Numbered from the stretch's first letter, positions 1 to 7,273 are shown. The stretch is 13,744 nt of DNA from Flavobacteriales bacterium (GCA_020635455.1 JACJZT010000013.1:1-13744), one strand, 5' to 3'. Translations and numbers: made by a program. Notes: generated by a model not told the origin, from the sequence alone.

Positions 1-59
1 GACCCGATAAACACCGCACCCAATATCAGAAGTAAAAGAAATTTTAACCGCCTCAACAC
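1..59 (-). CDS. N-terminus of an unidentified membrane-anchored or secreted protein (partial)
   Basis: Reading leftwards from a GTG at 57-59, the minus strand is open to the window edge and encodes VLRRLKFLLLLILGAVFIG. This is a basic N-terminus followed by a hydrophobic stretch, as in a signal peptide or a single N-terminal membrane anchor. An in-frame TAA lies a few codons upstream of the GTG, so translation must start near here. A perfect TAnnTTTG box (73-80, minus) sits 13 bases upstream, which supports a real gene start. The gene is divergent from the EF-G paralogue. Only about 19 residues are visible, so no family can be named. GTG is the best start I can see, and TTG at 54-56 is the alternative. 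Confidence 0.45.
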   Translation of the reverse strand, partial: MLRRLKFLLLLILGAVFIG

Positions 60-72
60 CTTGTCAACTCTA

Positions 73-80
73 CAAATTTA
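73..80 (-). promoter_or_regulatory. Bacteroidota -7 promoter box for the partial left-edge gene
   Basis: The minus strand reads TAAATTTG, a full match to the Bacteroidota consensus TAnnTTTG, 13 bases before the proposed GTG start. I see no clear TTG at the -33 position. Placement just upstream of a hydrophobic N-terminus makes it plausible. Such boxes occur by chance in AT-rich DNA. Confidence 0.4.
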
Positions 81-296
81 ACAAACCATCCCTGAAGTAA
101 TGGTTAAAAATGACCAATTGTTTTAATTAGGACTTCATTTAGCCAACATTCGTTGCAGTTTTACTGAAAAATTAAAAAAATATGGCACATACCAAGTTTT
201 TTATTTTCAAATGCTTTTATTTGAAGTGAATATTTACGTTCATTTAAGATAAATAGCCCAAACAGGGGCGGAATACTAAAAACTTTATTCAATGCC

Positions 297-2429
297 ATGA
301 AAGAATTTGATGAAAAACACATTAAAACCATTGCGTTTGTAGGAGCCCACAACAGTGGAAAAACAACCTTAGCTGAAACCATGCTGTTTGAAGCAGGCTT
401 AATAAACCGCCGAGGCACGAAGGAACAGAAAAATACGATCTCCGATTATCATCCTGTCGAACATGAAAGAGAAGCTTCGGTATATGCAACCTTATTGCAC
501 ACCGAATGGAGAAACTACAAAATAAACATCATCGACTCTCCCGGTCTGGATGATTTTCTCGGCGAAATTGCATCGACCATGAGGATCGCCGATACCGTTG
601 TAATGGTTGTAAATGCACAGCACGGTGTAGAGGTCGGAACCGAAATAATATGGAACTACATTGATAATTTACAGAAACCTACCTTATTTGTGATCAATCA
701 GATCGATCACCCTGCCGCGAATTTTGATGAAAGCTTCCGATCCATTGTAGATCAGTTCGGTAAAAATGCCACTCTGATCCAATATCCGATCATGCATGAA
801 GGTTCTTTGTGCATCATAGATGTGCTTAAAATGGTAATGTATAAATTTAAGGATGAAGGAGGAAAACCGGAGAAGCTGGCAATACCTGCATCTGAAACCG
901 ATAAGGCCAATGAGCTGCACAACGAACTGGTTGAAAAAGCTGCCGAAAATGATGAAAAACTAATGGAATTGTTTTTTGAAAAAGGCACCCTGGATGAAGA
1001 TGAAATGAGACAGGGAATCAGAAAGGGAATGCTCAATCACGACATCTTCCCGGTTTTTTGTGTTTCTGCTTTAAAGGATATGGGTTCGGGAAGGTTAATG
1101 GGATTTATCGACAATGTTGCTCCTGCCGCTTCTGATTTGATACCCGAAACTAGCCTTGAAGGTGACACCATCGAATGTTTACCGGAAAAACCAACAGCGC
1201 TTTTTGTTTTCAAAAATATGTTTGAGCCCAATGTAGGGCAGGTTACTTTTTTTAAGGTAAAATCGGGCGAGATCAAGCAGGGGGATAAATTGAGCAATTC
1301 GAGAACCGGTGAAGAACAGGTTATCAATCAATTGTATATCATGGATGGCATTAAACGCCAGCAAGTAAATAAATTGAGTAGCGGAGATGTGGGTGCAACC
1401 CTAAAATTAAAAAATGTTGAAACCAACGACACACTTCATAAACCGGGTAAAACCATAAGCATTAAACCCATTAATTTTCCGGAGGCAAGAATCCACAAGG
1501 CCATTGAACCGGTTGATAAAAAAGATGAGGAAAAACTTTCCGAAGCCCTGCGTAAGATTCACAATCAAGACCCTACCGTTCTGGTAAACTTTAGCAGTGA
1601 ATTGCGTCAATTGATCGTTTCTTGTCAGGGTGAATTGCATTTGTCCGTGGTCGAATGGATCTTAAAACACGATTATGGTATTGAAGTTGAATTCAGCCAA
1701 CCCAGAATTTCGTACCGTGAAACCATTCAGGGATCAGCCGTTGCAAGTTACAAACACAAGAAACAATCCGGAGGAGCCGGACAATTTGGTGAAGTGCATT
1801 TAAAGGTTGAAGCCTTTTACGAAGGAATGGCTCCACCGGAAGGTTTTCAGCTTCGTGGAAAAGAAGAGATCGATCTGCCCTGGGGCGGACGTCTGGAATT
1901 TTACAACTGCATTGTTGGTGGTGTTATTGACATGAGATTTTTACCTTCTATCAAAAAAGGCATTCTTGAGGTAATGGAAAAAGGACCCATTACCGGGTCG
2001 TATGCAAGAGATGTACGAGTGATGGTTTTTGATGGAAAAATGCACCCCGTTGACTCGAACGATATTTCGTTCAAAATTGCCGGAGCTCATGCTTTCAAAG
2101 AGGCTTTCCTCAATGCAAAACCTAAGCTGATGGAACCGATAAACCATCTTGAAGTTAAAGTTCCTGATGAAAAAATGGGCGACATCATGACCGATCTGCA
2201 ATCAAGGAGAGCAATAATTCTTAACATGGAGGGAAACGACCGATACCAAACCATTAAAGCCAAAATACCACTTGCCGAGATGTACGGTTATTCAACCACT
2301 CTGAGATCGATAACTCAGGGGCGTGCTACGTTTAGCACTTCTTTTGATGAATATGCTGCCGTGCCGCAGGGGATTCAGGACCAGCTGCTTGCCGAGTATT
2401 CTAAATCGGTTGAGGCATCGGCAGGATGA
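297..2429 (+). CDS. fusA2: Elongation factor G paralogue (EF-G2 / FusA2-like)
   Basis: This 710-residue protein has the full five-domain EF-G layout. The GTP-binding domain is at about 1-280, domain II at 295-390, domain III at 393-470, domain IV at 471-600 and domain V at 612-690. The P-loop is GAHNSGKTT (16-24), where canonical EF-G has GHIDAGKTT. G3 is DSPGLDDF (80-87) instead of DTPGHVDF, so the catalytic histidine is Leu84. G4 is NQID (134-137) instead of NKxD, and G5 is SAL (257-259). The switch I threonine of RGITI is Ser61. Domains IV and V are well kept, with FKIAGAHAF (592-600) and YSTTLRSITQGRATF (665-679), so ribosome binding is probably retained. These changes place it with the FusA2/EF-G2 paralogues rather than canonical FusA. 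The TetM-type ribosomal protection proteins are less likely, because their GTPase motifs are intact. From memory, Bacteroides thetaiotaomicron EF-G2 is reported to support translocation without GTP hydrolysis and to matter under starvation. A similar role here is inference. Its TGA abuts the stop codon of the MOSC gene. Confidence 0.9.
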   Translation: MKEFDEKHIKTIAFVGAHNSGKTTLAETMLFEAGLINRRGTKEQKNTISDYHPVEHEREASVYATLLHTEWRNYKINIIDSPGLDDFLGEIASTMRIADTVVMVVNAQHGVEVGTEIIWNYIDNLQKPTLFVINQIDHPAANFDESFRSIVDQFGKNATLIQYPIMHEGSLCIIDVLKMVMYKFKDEGGKPEKLAIPASETDKANELHNELVEKAAENDEKLMELFFEKGTLDEDEMRQGIRKGMLNHDIFPVFCVSALKDMGSGRLMGFIDNVAPAASDLIPETSLEGDTIECLPEKPTALFVFKNMFEPNVGQVTFFKVKSGEIKQGDKLSNSRTGEEQVINQLYIMDGIKRQQVNKLSSGDVGATLKLKNVETNDTLHKPGKTISIKPINFPEARIHKAIEPVDKKDEEKLSEALRKIHNQDPTVLVNFSSELRQLIVSCQGELHLSVVEWILKHDYGIEVEFSQPRISYRETIQGSAVASYKHKKQSGGAGQFGEVHLKVEAFYEGMAPPEGFQLRGKEEIDLPWGGRLEFYNCIVGGVIDMRFLPSIKKGILEVMEKGPITGSYARDVRVMVFDGKMHPVDSNDISFKIAGAHAFKEAFLNAKPKLMEPINHLEVKVPDEKMGDIMTDLQSRRAIILNMEGNDRYQTIKAKIPLAEMYGYSTTLRSITQGRATFSTSFDEYAAVPQGIQDQLLAEYSKSVEASAG

Positions 2430-3206
2430 TCAATCAAAAATAAGTTTGTCACCTATGAACAAACTTTTGCCTGTTTCAGAATCCGCTATCAAACAATCTA
2501 CAGCCAGGTAGTAATGGTGTGGATAGTACTTTAATGGAGAGTTTGCTGCAAGGTTCTTTTTTCTGAATTCTGAAAGTTCCTTTTGGAATTTGCGGGTCAA
2601 AACTCCGGTTTCCGGATGTCTTGAAGGAACAACACACCTTTCCCTCGGTGACATTCCAATTAATTTAACATTGCCCAATCTGAACGGAATGGTTTCACCC
2701 GGTTTTCCGAACAAACGATCCTCCCAAAAAGCCTCCACCCCGTCAATTTCTATGGTTGCCCTGAAACGTTTACGGGTTTCTTCAAGGGTAAAACCAAAAT
2801 AAGCAGCAACGGCCTCGAGACTAGCGGTTGAAACCAGAGTTATTCCTGAATATAAGGGTATATCCATAAATTCTCCCTTTAAGTTTCTGCACCAGATCAC
2901 CGTTTCACCAAAATAATTGCTCAGGTACTTTTCAAGTTCAGGTTTCTGATCTAACACATGAAAATATGGACTTTTTATTGGGGAATCCCCGCCGAACCGG
3001 ACCTGGAATGTGTGTGGATCAAAATAACTTCTCAAACTATGGATCTTAGCATTTTTCTTAGCATTCAGATAGGCACCTGAAGCGTCTTTTAGTGCAAATT
3101 CACGATCGTGCAGCAAACAGTTCCCCGAACTTATCAGCCCGCTTTTTATTGAAAGCCCATCCATGGACTTTATAGGAAACACATGTATTCTTGTTATTGA
3201 AGGCAC
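2430..3206 (-). CDS. MOSC-domain protein (mARC/YcbX-like N-terminal MOSC beta-barrel plus MOSC)
   Basis: This 258-residue protein starts directly with ITRIHVFPIKSMDG (4-17), the typical opening of the MOSC N-terminal beta-barrel domain. The MOSC domain follows from about residue 115. It carries RFRATIEIDG (147-156), WEDRL (161-165) and ERCVVPSRHPETG (189-201). Cys191 in the last motif is the position that coordinates the molybdenum cofactor in mARC and YcbX proteins. Family members reduce N-hydroxylated compounds or handle sulfur with Moco. The substrate here cannot be told. There is no C-terminal ferredoxin domain like that of E. coli YcbX, so an external electron donor would be needed. The start is GTG (3204-3206): an in-frame stop lies four codons upstream, and the next ATG falls inside the conserved motif. 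The stop codon is immediately adjacent to that of the EF-G paralogue. Confidence 0.87.
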   Translation of the reverse strand: MPSITRIHVFPIKSMDGLSIKSGLISSGNCLLHDREFALKDASGAYLNAKKNAKIHSLRSYFDPHTFQVRFGGDSPIKSPYFHVLDQKPELEKYLSNYFGETVIWCRNLKGEFMDIPLYSGITLVSTASLEAVAAYFGFTLEETRKRFRATIEIDGVEAFWEDRLFGKPGETIPFRLGNVKLIGMSPRERCVVPSRHPETGVLTRKFQKELSEFRKKNLAANSPLKYYPHHYYLAVDCLIADSETGKSLFIGDKLIFD

Positions 3207-3391
3207 CGCTAAGGAAATTTAAGTTTAGCAAATCTACACCGGAATTTGAGATAAACCTTCAGTTCCATGCCTCGAAACACAATCAATTTCTCAAGGTTTT
3301 TACCCTCTGTATTCCCCAAAAAAGGTGGTATTTACACTTTACGTTTACCTTTATCAGAATGAGGGTATTGAACCAACAAACCACTTAAAGT

Positions 3392-4396
3392 ATGAAAACA
3401 TCTTTTTTATCTCTACTCGTTTGTTTCAGTTATTTTTCTTTTTCTCAAACTCATTCTTATAAAATATTAAAGGATGACCCATCAAACCCAAAGCGATTTA
3501 CCATACACCTGGATCCCTTTTATGCCGAAGCCTGGGGTACAAACATCACACTTGGTTACGGAGTTCGGGGGGATGTTTTGTTAACCAAAAGACTTTCCCT
3601 CAACGGAGCATTCCGCAAAGCCTACCTCGACATGAATGCAAGGTCTCATTTTGACGGATCGCTTGCAGTTCCAAAAAACGATTTCAACAAATTAACCTAT
3701 ATGGAGGCTTCGGGAAGTTTACATTTAATCGATAAGATCAAGAAAAAACCTTTGAAAGTTGTTCTGTCTTCGAGTACAACCTATTCGGGAAATTATAAAT
3801 ACACTCACACCAAATACATCATGGTTCCGGGTTCCGTGCGCAGAATTACCGGAATTCATGGGGGCGTTTCCTTTCTGAACACTGCCATTGATTTTGATGA
3901 AGGCGATGCAATTTCTACCTGGAAAGCAACTCAGGGCAACGAAACCGTAACCTTTGGAGATTATGGAAAAACGGTACATGGCAGCTCGGTTTACAATGGA
4001 TATAGCCAAATGCGCACTGCCACACTTTTTGGTGGGCTTACCCTAAAGTCGATCACAAACCTCGCTACCAAAGTTGAAGGGTATTCGAAAACAAAAGGCA
4101 ATTTCAGTTACGTTGACTTTTTTGCAGATGTTATGTTTGCTCCGGTGCTCAGCTACCAGGATGTGAAATTTAAGGACGGAACCACCTTTAAACTTGAAAA
4201 CAACTCCAATAAAAGAACCGGATGGAGAATTGGAATGTCGTGGAAAAATCCCACCAAGACCTATTTATCCTATAGTTTTGAATTTGGTCAGCGCCCCGGT
4301 TATGAAGGAGAGAAGAAGGGCGTCCTGAACAACAGAACCTATCTAAATCTGGTTATGGGCTGGTCTATACCCTTCAATTTAAAGGCCAAGAAATAA
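3392..4396 (+). CDS. Secreted protein of unknown function, probably beta-rich or an outer-membrane barrel
   Basis: This 334-residue protein has a clear signal peptide: MK, then a hydrophobic core, ending SFSFS|Q at about residue 18. The mature part has many short stretches of alternating polar and aromatic or aliphatic residues separated by turns, for example NITLGYGVRGDVLL, LTYMEASGSLHL and TYLSYSFEFGQRPG. It ends in YLNLVMGWSIPFNL, a pattern seen in outer-membrane beta-barrels, although charged residues follow at the very C-terminus. I recognise no family signature. It stands alone: the MOSC gene diverges upstream with a 185-base gap, and the Doc pseudogene converges from the right. An outer-membrane location is inference. 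A periplasmic or surface beta-sandwich protein is the alternative. Confidence 0.75.
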   Translation: MKTSFLSLLVCFSYFSFSQTHSYKILKDDPSNPKRFTIHLDPFYAEAWGTNITLGYGVRGDVLLTKRLSLNGAFRKAYLDMNARSHFDGSLAVPKNDFNKLTYMEASGSLHLIDKIKKKPLKVVLSSSTTYSGNYKYTHTKYIMVPGSVRRITGIHGGVSFLNTAIDFDEGDAISTWKATQGNETVTFGDYGKTVHGSSVYNGYSQMRTATLFGGLTLKSITNLATKVEGYSKTKGNFSYVDFFADVMFAPVLSYQDVKFKDGTTFKLENNSNKRTGWRIGMSWKNPTKTYLSYSFEFGQRPGYEGEKKGVLNNRTYLNLVMGWSIPFNLKAKK

Positions 4397-4527
4397 CGAA
4401 CGACTCACAGGCTTGAGCTGTGCGCATCGGGAGTCAAAAGCCTTCGCCTTAGACAAATGTACATTGTCAGAATGAGGTTTCCTAACCCGAAATTCCGCAT
4501 TTCACAAGTGTGGTGTTAGCGTTAGTT
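4397..4527. other. Intergenic stretch with short repeats shared across the toxin-antitoxin patch
   Basis: No gene is visible. It contains an imperfect dyad at 4452-4468 (GACAAATGT against ACATTGTC). It also holds three short words found again in the same orientation at the far side of the antitoxin/toxin pair: TTGTCA (4464-4469 and 5181-5186), ATGAGGTTT (4472-4480 and 5200-5208) and ACAAGTGTG (4504-4512 and 5156-5164). Their order differs on the two sides, so they are not a clean direct repeat. No T-rich terminator follows the dyad. Confidence 0.3.
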
Positions 4528-4905
4528 TTAACCTTTTTTATATGCTCGTGAAGTTAACCACTCCTTTATGGTTTCAAAATTCTTTTCACCTTTGGTTATG
4601 GAAATAATGAATTCATACTTCTCATCTTGACTGGCTTTAATGTCTAGGTTTTGATCAAGTAATATTAATCTTGTCATTACATAGCCAATTCTTTTATTTC
4701 CATCTATGAATGGATGGTTTAACAAGAGGCTTTCTAATATTGCAGCTTTGTCAATTACTGTTGGATATAATTCTTTACCGTCAAATGTGGCATATGGTCT
4801 TCCTATGGCGGATTCAAGTAATTCAATATCCCTTACTCCATTAAGCCCGCCAAATTTATCAATAAGTATTGAATGGATTTTTTAAACTTCAGCTAATTCG
4901 AGCAT
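4528..4905 (-). pseudogene. doc: Doc/Fic-family toxin gene, interrupted by an in-frame TAA at codon 8
   Basis: Reading from ATG at 4903-4905 gives MLELAEV, then TAA (4882-4884), then KIHSILIDKFGGLNGVRD and onward in the same frame to a stop at 4528-4530. Without the TAA the product would be 125 residues, matching the roughly 126-residue P1 Doc. The Fic/Doc motif HPFIDGNKR is intact, as are the upstream ESAIGRP and PTVIDKAA segments typical of the Doc subfamily. Known Doc toxins are kinases that phosphorylate EF-Tu and stop translation. A single base change from a leucine codon (TTA or TTG) to TAA would explain the break. Downstream of it there is no ATG or GTG before the Fic motif. The first alternative start is a TTG four codons before that motif, giving only about 65 residues. 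The ATG lies 3 bases after the antitoxin stop, the usual order and spacing of a toxin-antitoxin operon. A sequencing error or reinitiation cannot be excluded. Confidence 0.8.
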
Positions 4906-4908
4906 AAG

Positions 4909-5097
4909 TTAATTGGCAAGCTTTTCCAACAACTCTTTATCTTCTGAAATTATGCGTTTCAGATTTCTTGTTAGATTCACTTTTTCGTATGGGGTTTCTT
5001 GTAATTGTTTAAGATACTCTAAAATATTTTCTAAAACCCCCTCCGGAATTTCATCAATAACTTTGTGAATCTGTGATTTAATTTCTTTGGTTCGCAT
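4909..5097 (-). CDS. Small antitoxin partner of the Doc toxin (Phd-like role)
   Basis: This 62-residue protein sits directly upstream of the Doc-type toxin gene, with 3 bases between stop and start. The N-terminal half (MRTKEIKSQIHKVIDEIPEG) resembles the opening of small Bacteroidota antitoxins. The C-terminus (ISEDKELLEKLAN) is charged and helical, like the tails that bind and mask Doc-type toxins. Its likely job is to neutralise the toxin by direct binding and, together with it, to repress the operon. That is inferred from position and size, because no classical DNA-binding motif is obvious. The reading frame is intact although the toxin frame is not. A TAnnTTTG box lies 12 bases upstream of the ATG. 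Confidence 0.72.
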   Translation of the reverse strand: MRTKEIKSQIHKVIDEIPEGVLENILEYLKQLQETPYEKVNLTRNLKRIISEDKELLEKLAN

Positions 5098-5109
5098 ATG
5101 ATGTCAATA

Positions 5110-5117
5110 CAAAGATA
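5110..5117 (-). promoter_or_regulatory. Bacteroidota -7 promoter box for the antitoxin/toxin operon
   Basis: The minus strand reads TATCTTTG, a full match to TAnnTTTG, ending 12 bases before the antitoxin ATG. The expected -33 region is T-rich but has no clean TTG at 19-21 bases. A TTGACAA lies closer, which is not the right spacing for this promoter class. The predicted leader is very short. Confidence 0.45.
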
Positions 5118-5234
5118 ATGAATTGTCAACTGTTGCGGGAAAAAAATTGGCGGTAACAAGTGTGTGAAACCTATACTAATTTGTCAAGTTATCATTAATA
5201 TGAGGTTTTTGAGAACGTTGAACGAAAAATTGGT

Positions 5235-5651
5235 TTAACCTTGCTCTACATATCCTTTAAATCGGTCTAATATCATTTGCCATCCCTTTCTTTGAAGTTC
5301 AGGGTCGTTTTGATTTTCCGGATCAAAGGTTTCTGTTACCCGGGTGATTCCGTTACTTTCATTAAATTCTACCACAACAATTCTGTCATCATCTAATTGA
5401 AACTTTATTTTATTATGTAACACGCACTCAAGGTAGGTTCCTGAAAAGTTGAATTGAAAGCTTCCATCTCTTGCCGCCATGGTATAACTGAATCTACCAT
5501 CCTTTCTCAGGTCATTTTCCGCATGAGGACAGTGCCAGTCGTCGCCTGCAAAATTCCAGTTTTGTATGTGCTCAGGTTTAGTCCAGCTATCCCAGACTTT
5601 TTCTATGGATGCCTGAATGTCAGCTTCAATTTTAATTGGTTTTCCAAACAT
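5235..5651 (-). CDS. AHSA1/SRPBCC-family protein
   Basis: This 138-residue, single-domain protein has the usual length for stand-alone AHSA1-type (Hsp90 ATPase activator homologue) SRPBCC proteins. Hallmarks are the N-terminal strand and helix with VWDSWTKPEHIQNW (19-32), a central GRFSYTMAARDG turn, FSGTYLE, and the C-terminal ETFDPEN then GWQMILDRFKGYVEQ helix that packs over a hydrophobic cavity. Members bind small hydrophobic ligands or act in stress or detoxification roles, and no substrate can be predicted here. It has no signal peptide, so it should be cytoplasmic. The start is the ATG at 5649-5651. It lies beside the toxin-antitoxin pair on the same strand with a 137-base gap, so it need not be co-transcribed. 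Confidence 0.85.
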   Translation of the reverse strand: MFGKPIKIEADIQASIEKVWDSWTKPEHIQNWNFAGDDWHCPHAENDLRKDGRFSYTMAARDGSFQFNFSGTYLECVLHNKIKFQLDDDRIVVVEFNESNGITRVTETFDPENQNDPELQRKGWQMILDRFKGYVEQG

Positions 5652-5738
5652 AGTATTTCGATAATTTTACGAGTCAATAATCGATAAAAAGAGACGTTAT
5701 ATCAAGATAATAAAAATATAAAGATCCGTTGACGATTC

Positions 5739-5759
5739 GCGCGCGCCGCAGGCGCGCGC
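5739..5759. repeat. Strong GC-only hairpin between divergent genes
   Basis: A perfect inverted repeat has arms GCGCGCGCC (5739-5747) and GGCGCGCGC (5751-5759) around the loop GCA. A weaker outer pairing, GTTG (5728-5731) with CAAC (5761-5764), may extend it. It lies in otherwise AT-rich DNA. The flanking genes point away from it (start codons at 5651 and 5908), and there is no T-run on either side, so a normal intrinsic terminator is unlikely. It resembles a solitary REP-type palindrome. Confidence 0.75.
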
Positions 5760-5907
5760 ACAACCGCACTCAAAATCAAAAATTTCTATTTTAAACGTAA
5801 CCATCCACAAACTTTATCTTCCATTTGACCGCCAACTTTTAGATCACATAATTAACCATCAATACCATTCCTATTTGCCTTTCGTTATTTTTACAAAATC
5901 AAAATCA

Positions 5908-6930
5908 ATGATGATTCGGCACATCTTTCTTTTATTTATCATCCTTCCGTGCATTCAGGCCTGGGCTCAGTACGATATCTCCCTGCTTAACTCCGAAGTT
6001 ATGATCAAAGCAAAGGAAGAAAAGGTGTTTTCATTTGATCTGAAAGAAGGTGACGAGGTAATTCTTGACTTTGATATGGTAAAAGGCAAACAGATACAGG
6101 AAATAGAACTTAAGCAGTACGGAGGATCAAAAATATACACAGCAGCAAACGTTGAGGAAATTAAATCGCAAAAAATCAATATCCTTCAAACCGGCAAATA
6201 CAAACTGTATTTCAGAAATAACGGACTAACAAATCGCGTTTTTCACTTTAGTCTGAAAAGGTCCTTATCGTTAAGCGAAATTCCAAAATACTATCCCGAC
6301 CTAGAATGGGTAACCGTTTACGACACATTGTATAAATTGATCGAAAGACCCGTGCTGGTTAGAAGCGATACACTGATCTACAATCTAACAGATAAAACAG
6401 CTAAAATAAGTGCACAGTGGCGTCCAGGACAGGGTTCATCCTGCTTTGGTTTTACCCTTCCTGAAAATACCGTTACGTGGAGTTATTATATTGGTGTAGA
6501 CCAGGCAGGGATCAAGGCTTTTAATAATGCCGTAAATATGCTTAACAAAAACATGGGGCCCGTTCTGGTGAGATTACCAAATTACGGGCCCCTTGCTGCA
6601 CTTGCTCTTGGCGGTGCTTCTTTTCTAACTTCTCTGAATACCGGTGAAGATGTTGATTATTACCTTTCAAATAAGGATCAGGAAAGTGGTTTTGAAAATA
6701 AAAAAGGTTTTAAATATTTTAAAAAAGGAAAGGTGATAAACGACTTTTCGGCTATGCACGAACCCTTAAATGGCAGCTATCTTTTTTGTTTTTCCAACGA
6801 CAATAAATTCAGGTCGGTAAACGTAACTCTCAAGATCGTTTCGGTAAGCATTCATCAGGTTTGGGAAAATAAAACTGAAAGAATAATGGTAATACAGGAA
6901 AAGAAAATCCCAAAACCGGCAAAGAATTAA
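5908..6930 (+). CDS. Secreted protein of unknown function with probable beta-sandwich regions
   Basis: I place the start at ATG 5908-5910 (340 residues). This ATG opens a good signal peptide, MMIRHIFLLFIILPCIQAWA|Q. The frame stays open upstream to a TTG at 5875, but that adds eleven residues with no signal-peptide logic. The mature protein has two stretches that look like carbohydrate-binding or GOLD-type beta-sandwich folds: a region ending in TGKYKLYFRNNG at about residues 95-106, and NGSYLFCFSNDN with VNVTLKIVSVS near 285-310. Between them is a small hydrophobic run, GPLAALALGGASFL. I know no family with this layout and assign no function. It is a single gene on this strand and converges on the 107-residue gene with a 17-base gap. 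A 38-base hairpin lies within its coding sequence. Confidence 0.75.
   Translation: MMIRHIFLLFIILPCIQAWAQYDISLLNSEVMIKAKEEKVFSFDLKEGDEVILDFDMVKGKQIQEIELKQYGGSKIYTAANVEEIKSQKINILQTGKYKLYFRNNGLTNRVFHFSLKRSLSLSEIPKYYPDLEWVTVYDTLYKLIERPVLVRSDTLIYNLTDKTAKISAQWRPGQGSSCFGFTLPENTVTWSYYIGVDQAGIKAFNNAVNMLNKNMGPVLVRLPNYGPLAALALGGASFLTSLNTGEDVDYYLSNKDQESGFENKKGFKYFKKGKVINDFSAMHEPLNGSYLFCFSNDNKFRSVNVTLKIVSVSIHQVWENKTERIMVIQEKKIPKPAKN
6555..6592. repeat. Nested hairpin inside the secreted-protein gene
   Basis: A perfect 9-base inverted repeat, GGGGCCCGT (6555-6563) with ACGGGCCCC (6584-6592), flanks an inner 4-base stem TGGT (6566-6569) with ACCA (6576-6579) and a 6-base loop. Each outer arm holds GGGCCC, itself palindromic. 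It lies within codons for MGPVLVRLPNYGPLA. The mRNA should fold strongly here. Any function is unknown, and it may reflect repeated Gly-Pro codons. Confidence 0.65.
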
Positions 6931-6947
6931 ATTCACAAGCACCTTTC

Positions 6948-7271
6948 TCATTTTTTATTAAAAACCGGTTCCCCTTCTCTGAAGTGAATGCTTAAATACC
7001 CCCATTTTGACCTTGGAAATTCAACATGGTCCAAATCATCATAAGAAAGATCATGCAGGCTTTCATCCTTTACGTATTTCAATCCGTACCGTCCAACCTC
7101 ATACAATTCGATCTTCACAATTTTTGAGCCGTCTGCTTCAATAATCCTACCAATACCAAGGTCTTTCAAATCTTCTTTCTTTTGCAGGTCGGGCCAGTTA
7201 TCCCCTTTATAAAAACCCTCAATGCAAAGTACCAGCATTGTGACCGCCAATAATTTAAGCCCGGCTTTCAT
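6948..7271 (-). CDS. Small exported protein of unknown function
   Basis: This 107-residue protein starts with a signal-peptide-like segment, MKAGLKLLAVTMLVLCIEG. The Cys is not in a good lipobox, because Leu occupies the -1 position. The rest is charged, with a repeated pattern of short strands (KIVKIELYEVGRYGLKYVKD). I recognise no family. It starts 2 bases after the stop of the CsgG-like gene, so the two are almost certainly one transcription unit, and it probably acts in the envelope alongside that protein. Its TGA faces the end of the convergent secreted-protein gene across 17 bases. Confidence 0.7.
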   Translation of the reverse strand: MKAGLKLLAVTMLVLCIEGFYKGDNWPDLQKKEDLKDLGIGRIIEADGSKIVKIELYEVGRYGLKYVKDESLHDLSYDDLDHVEFPRSKWGYLSIHFREGEPVFNKK

Positions 7272-7273
7272 AT

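Noticed and set aside
161..418. An 85-codon minus-strand frame over the start of the EF-G paralogue
   Set aside because: It mirrors the P-loop region of a conserved gene and encodes no recognisable domain.
4482..4525. Possible integron attC site (CTAAC ... GTTAG inverted ends near the toxin gene)
   Set aside because: Only 5 bases pair, the core sites do not fit RYYYAAC and GTTRRRY, and no integrase or cassette array is visible.
5875..5907. TTG-started extension of the secreted protein
   Set aside because: It would put eleven residues before a complete signal peptide that starts at ATG 5908.
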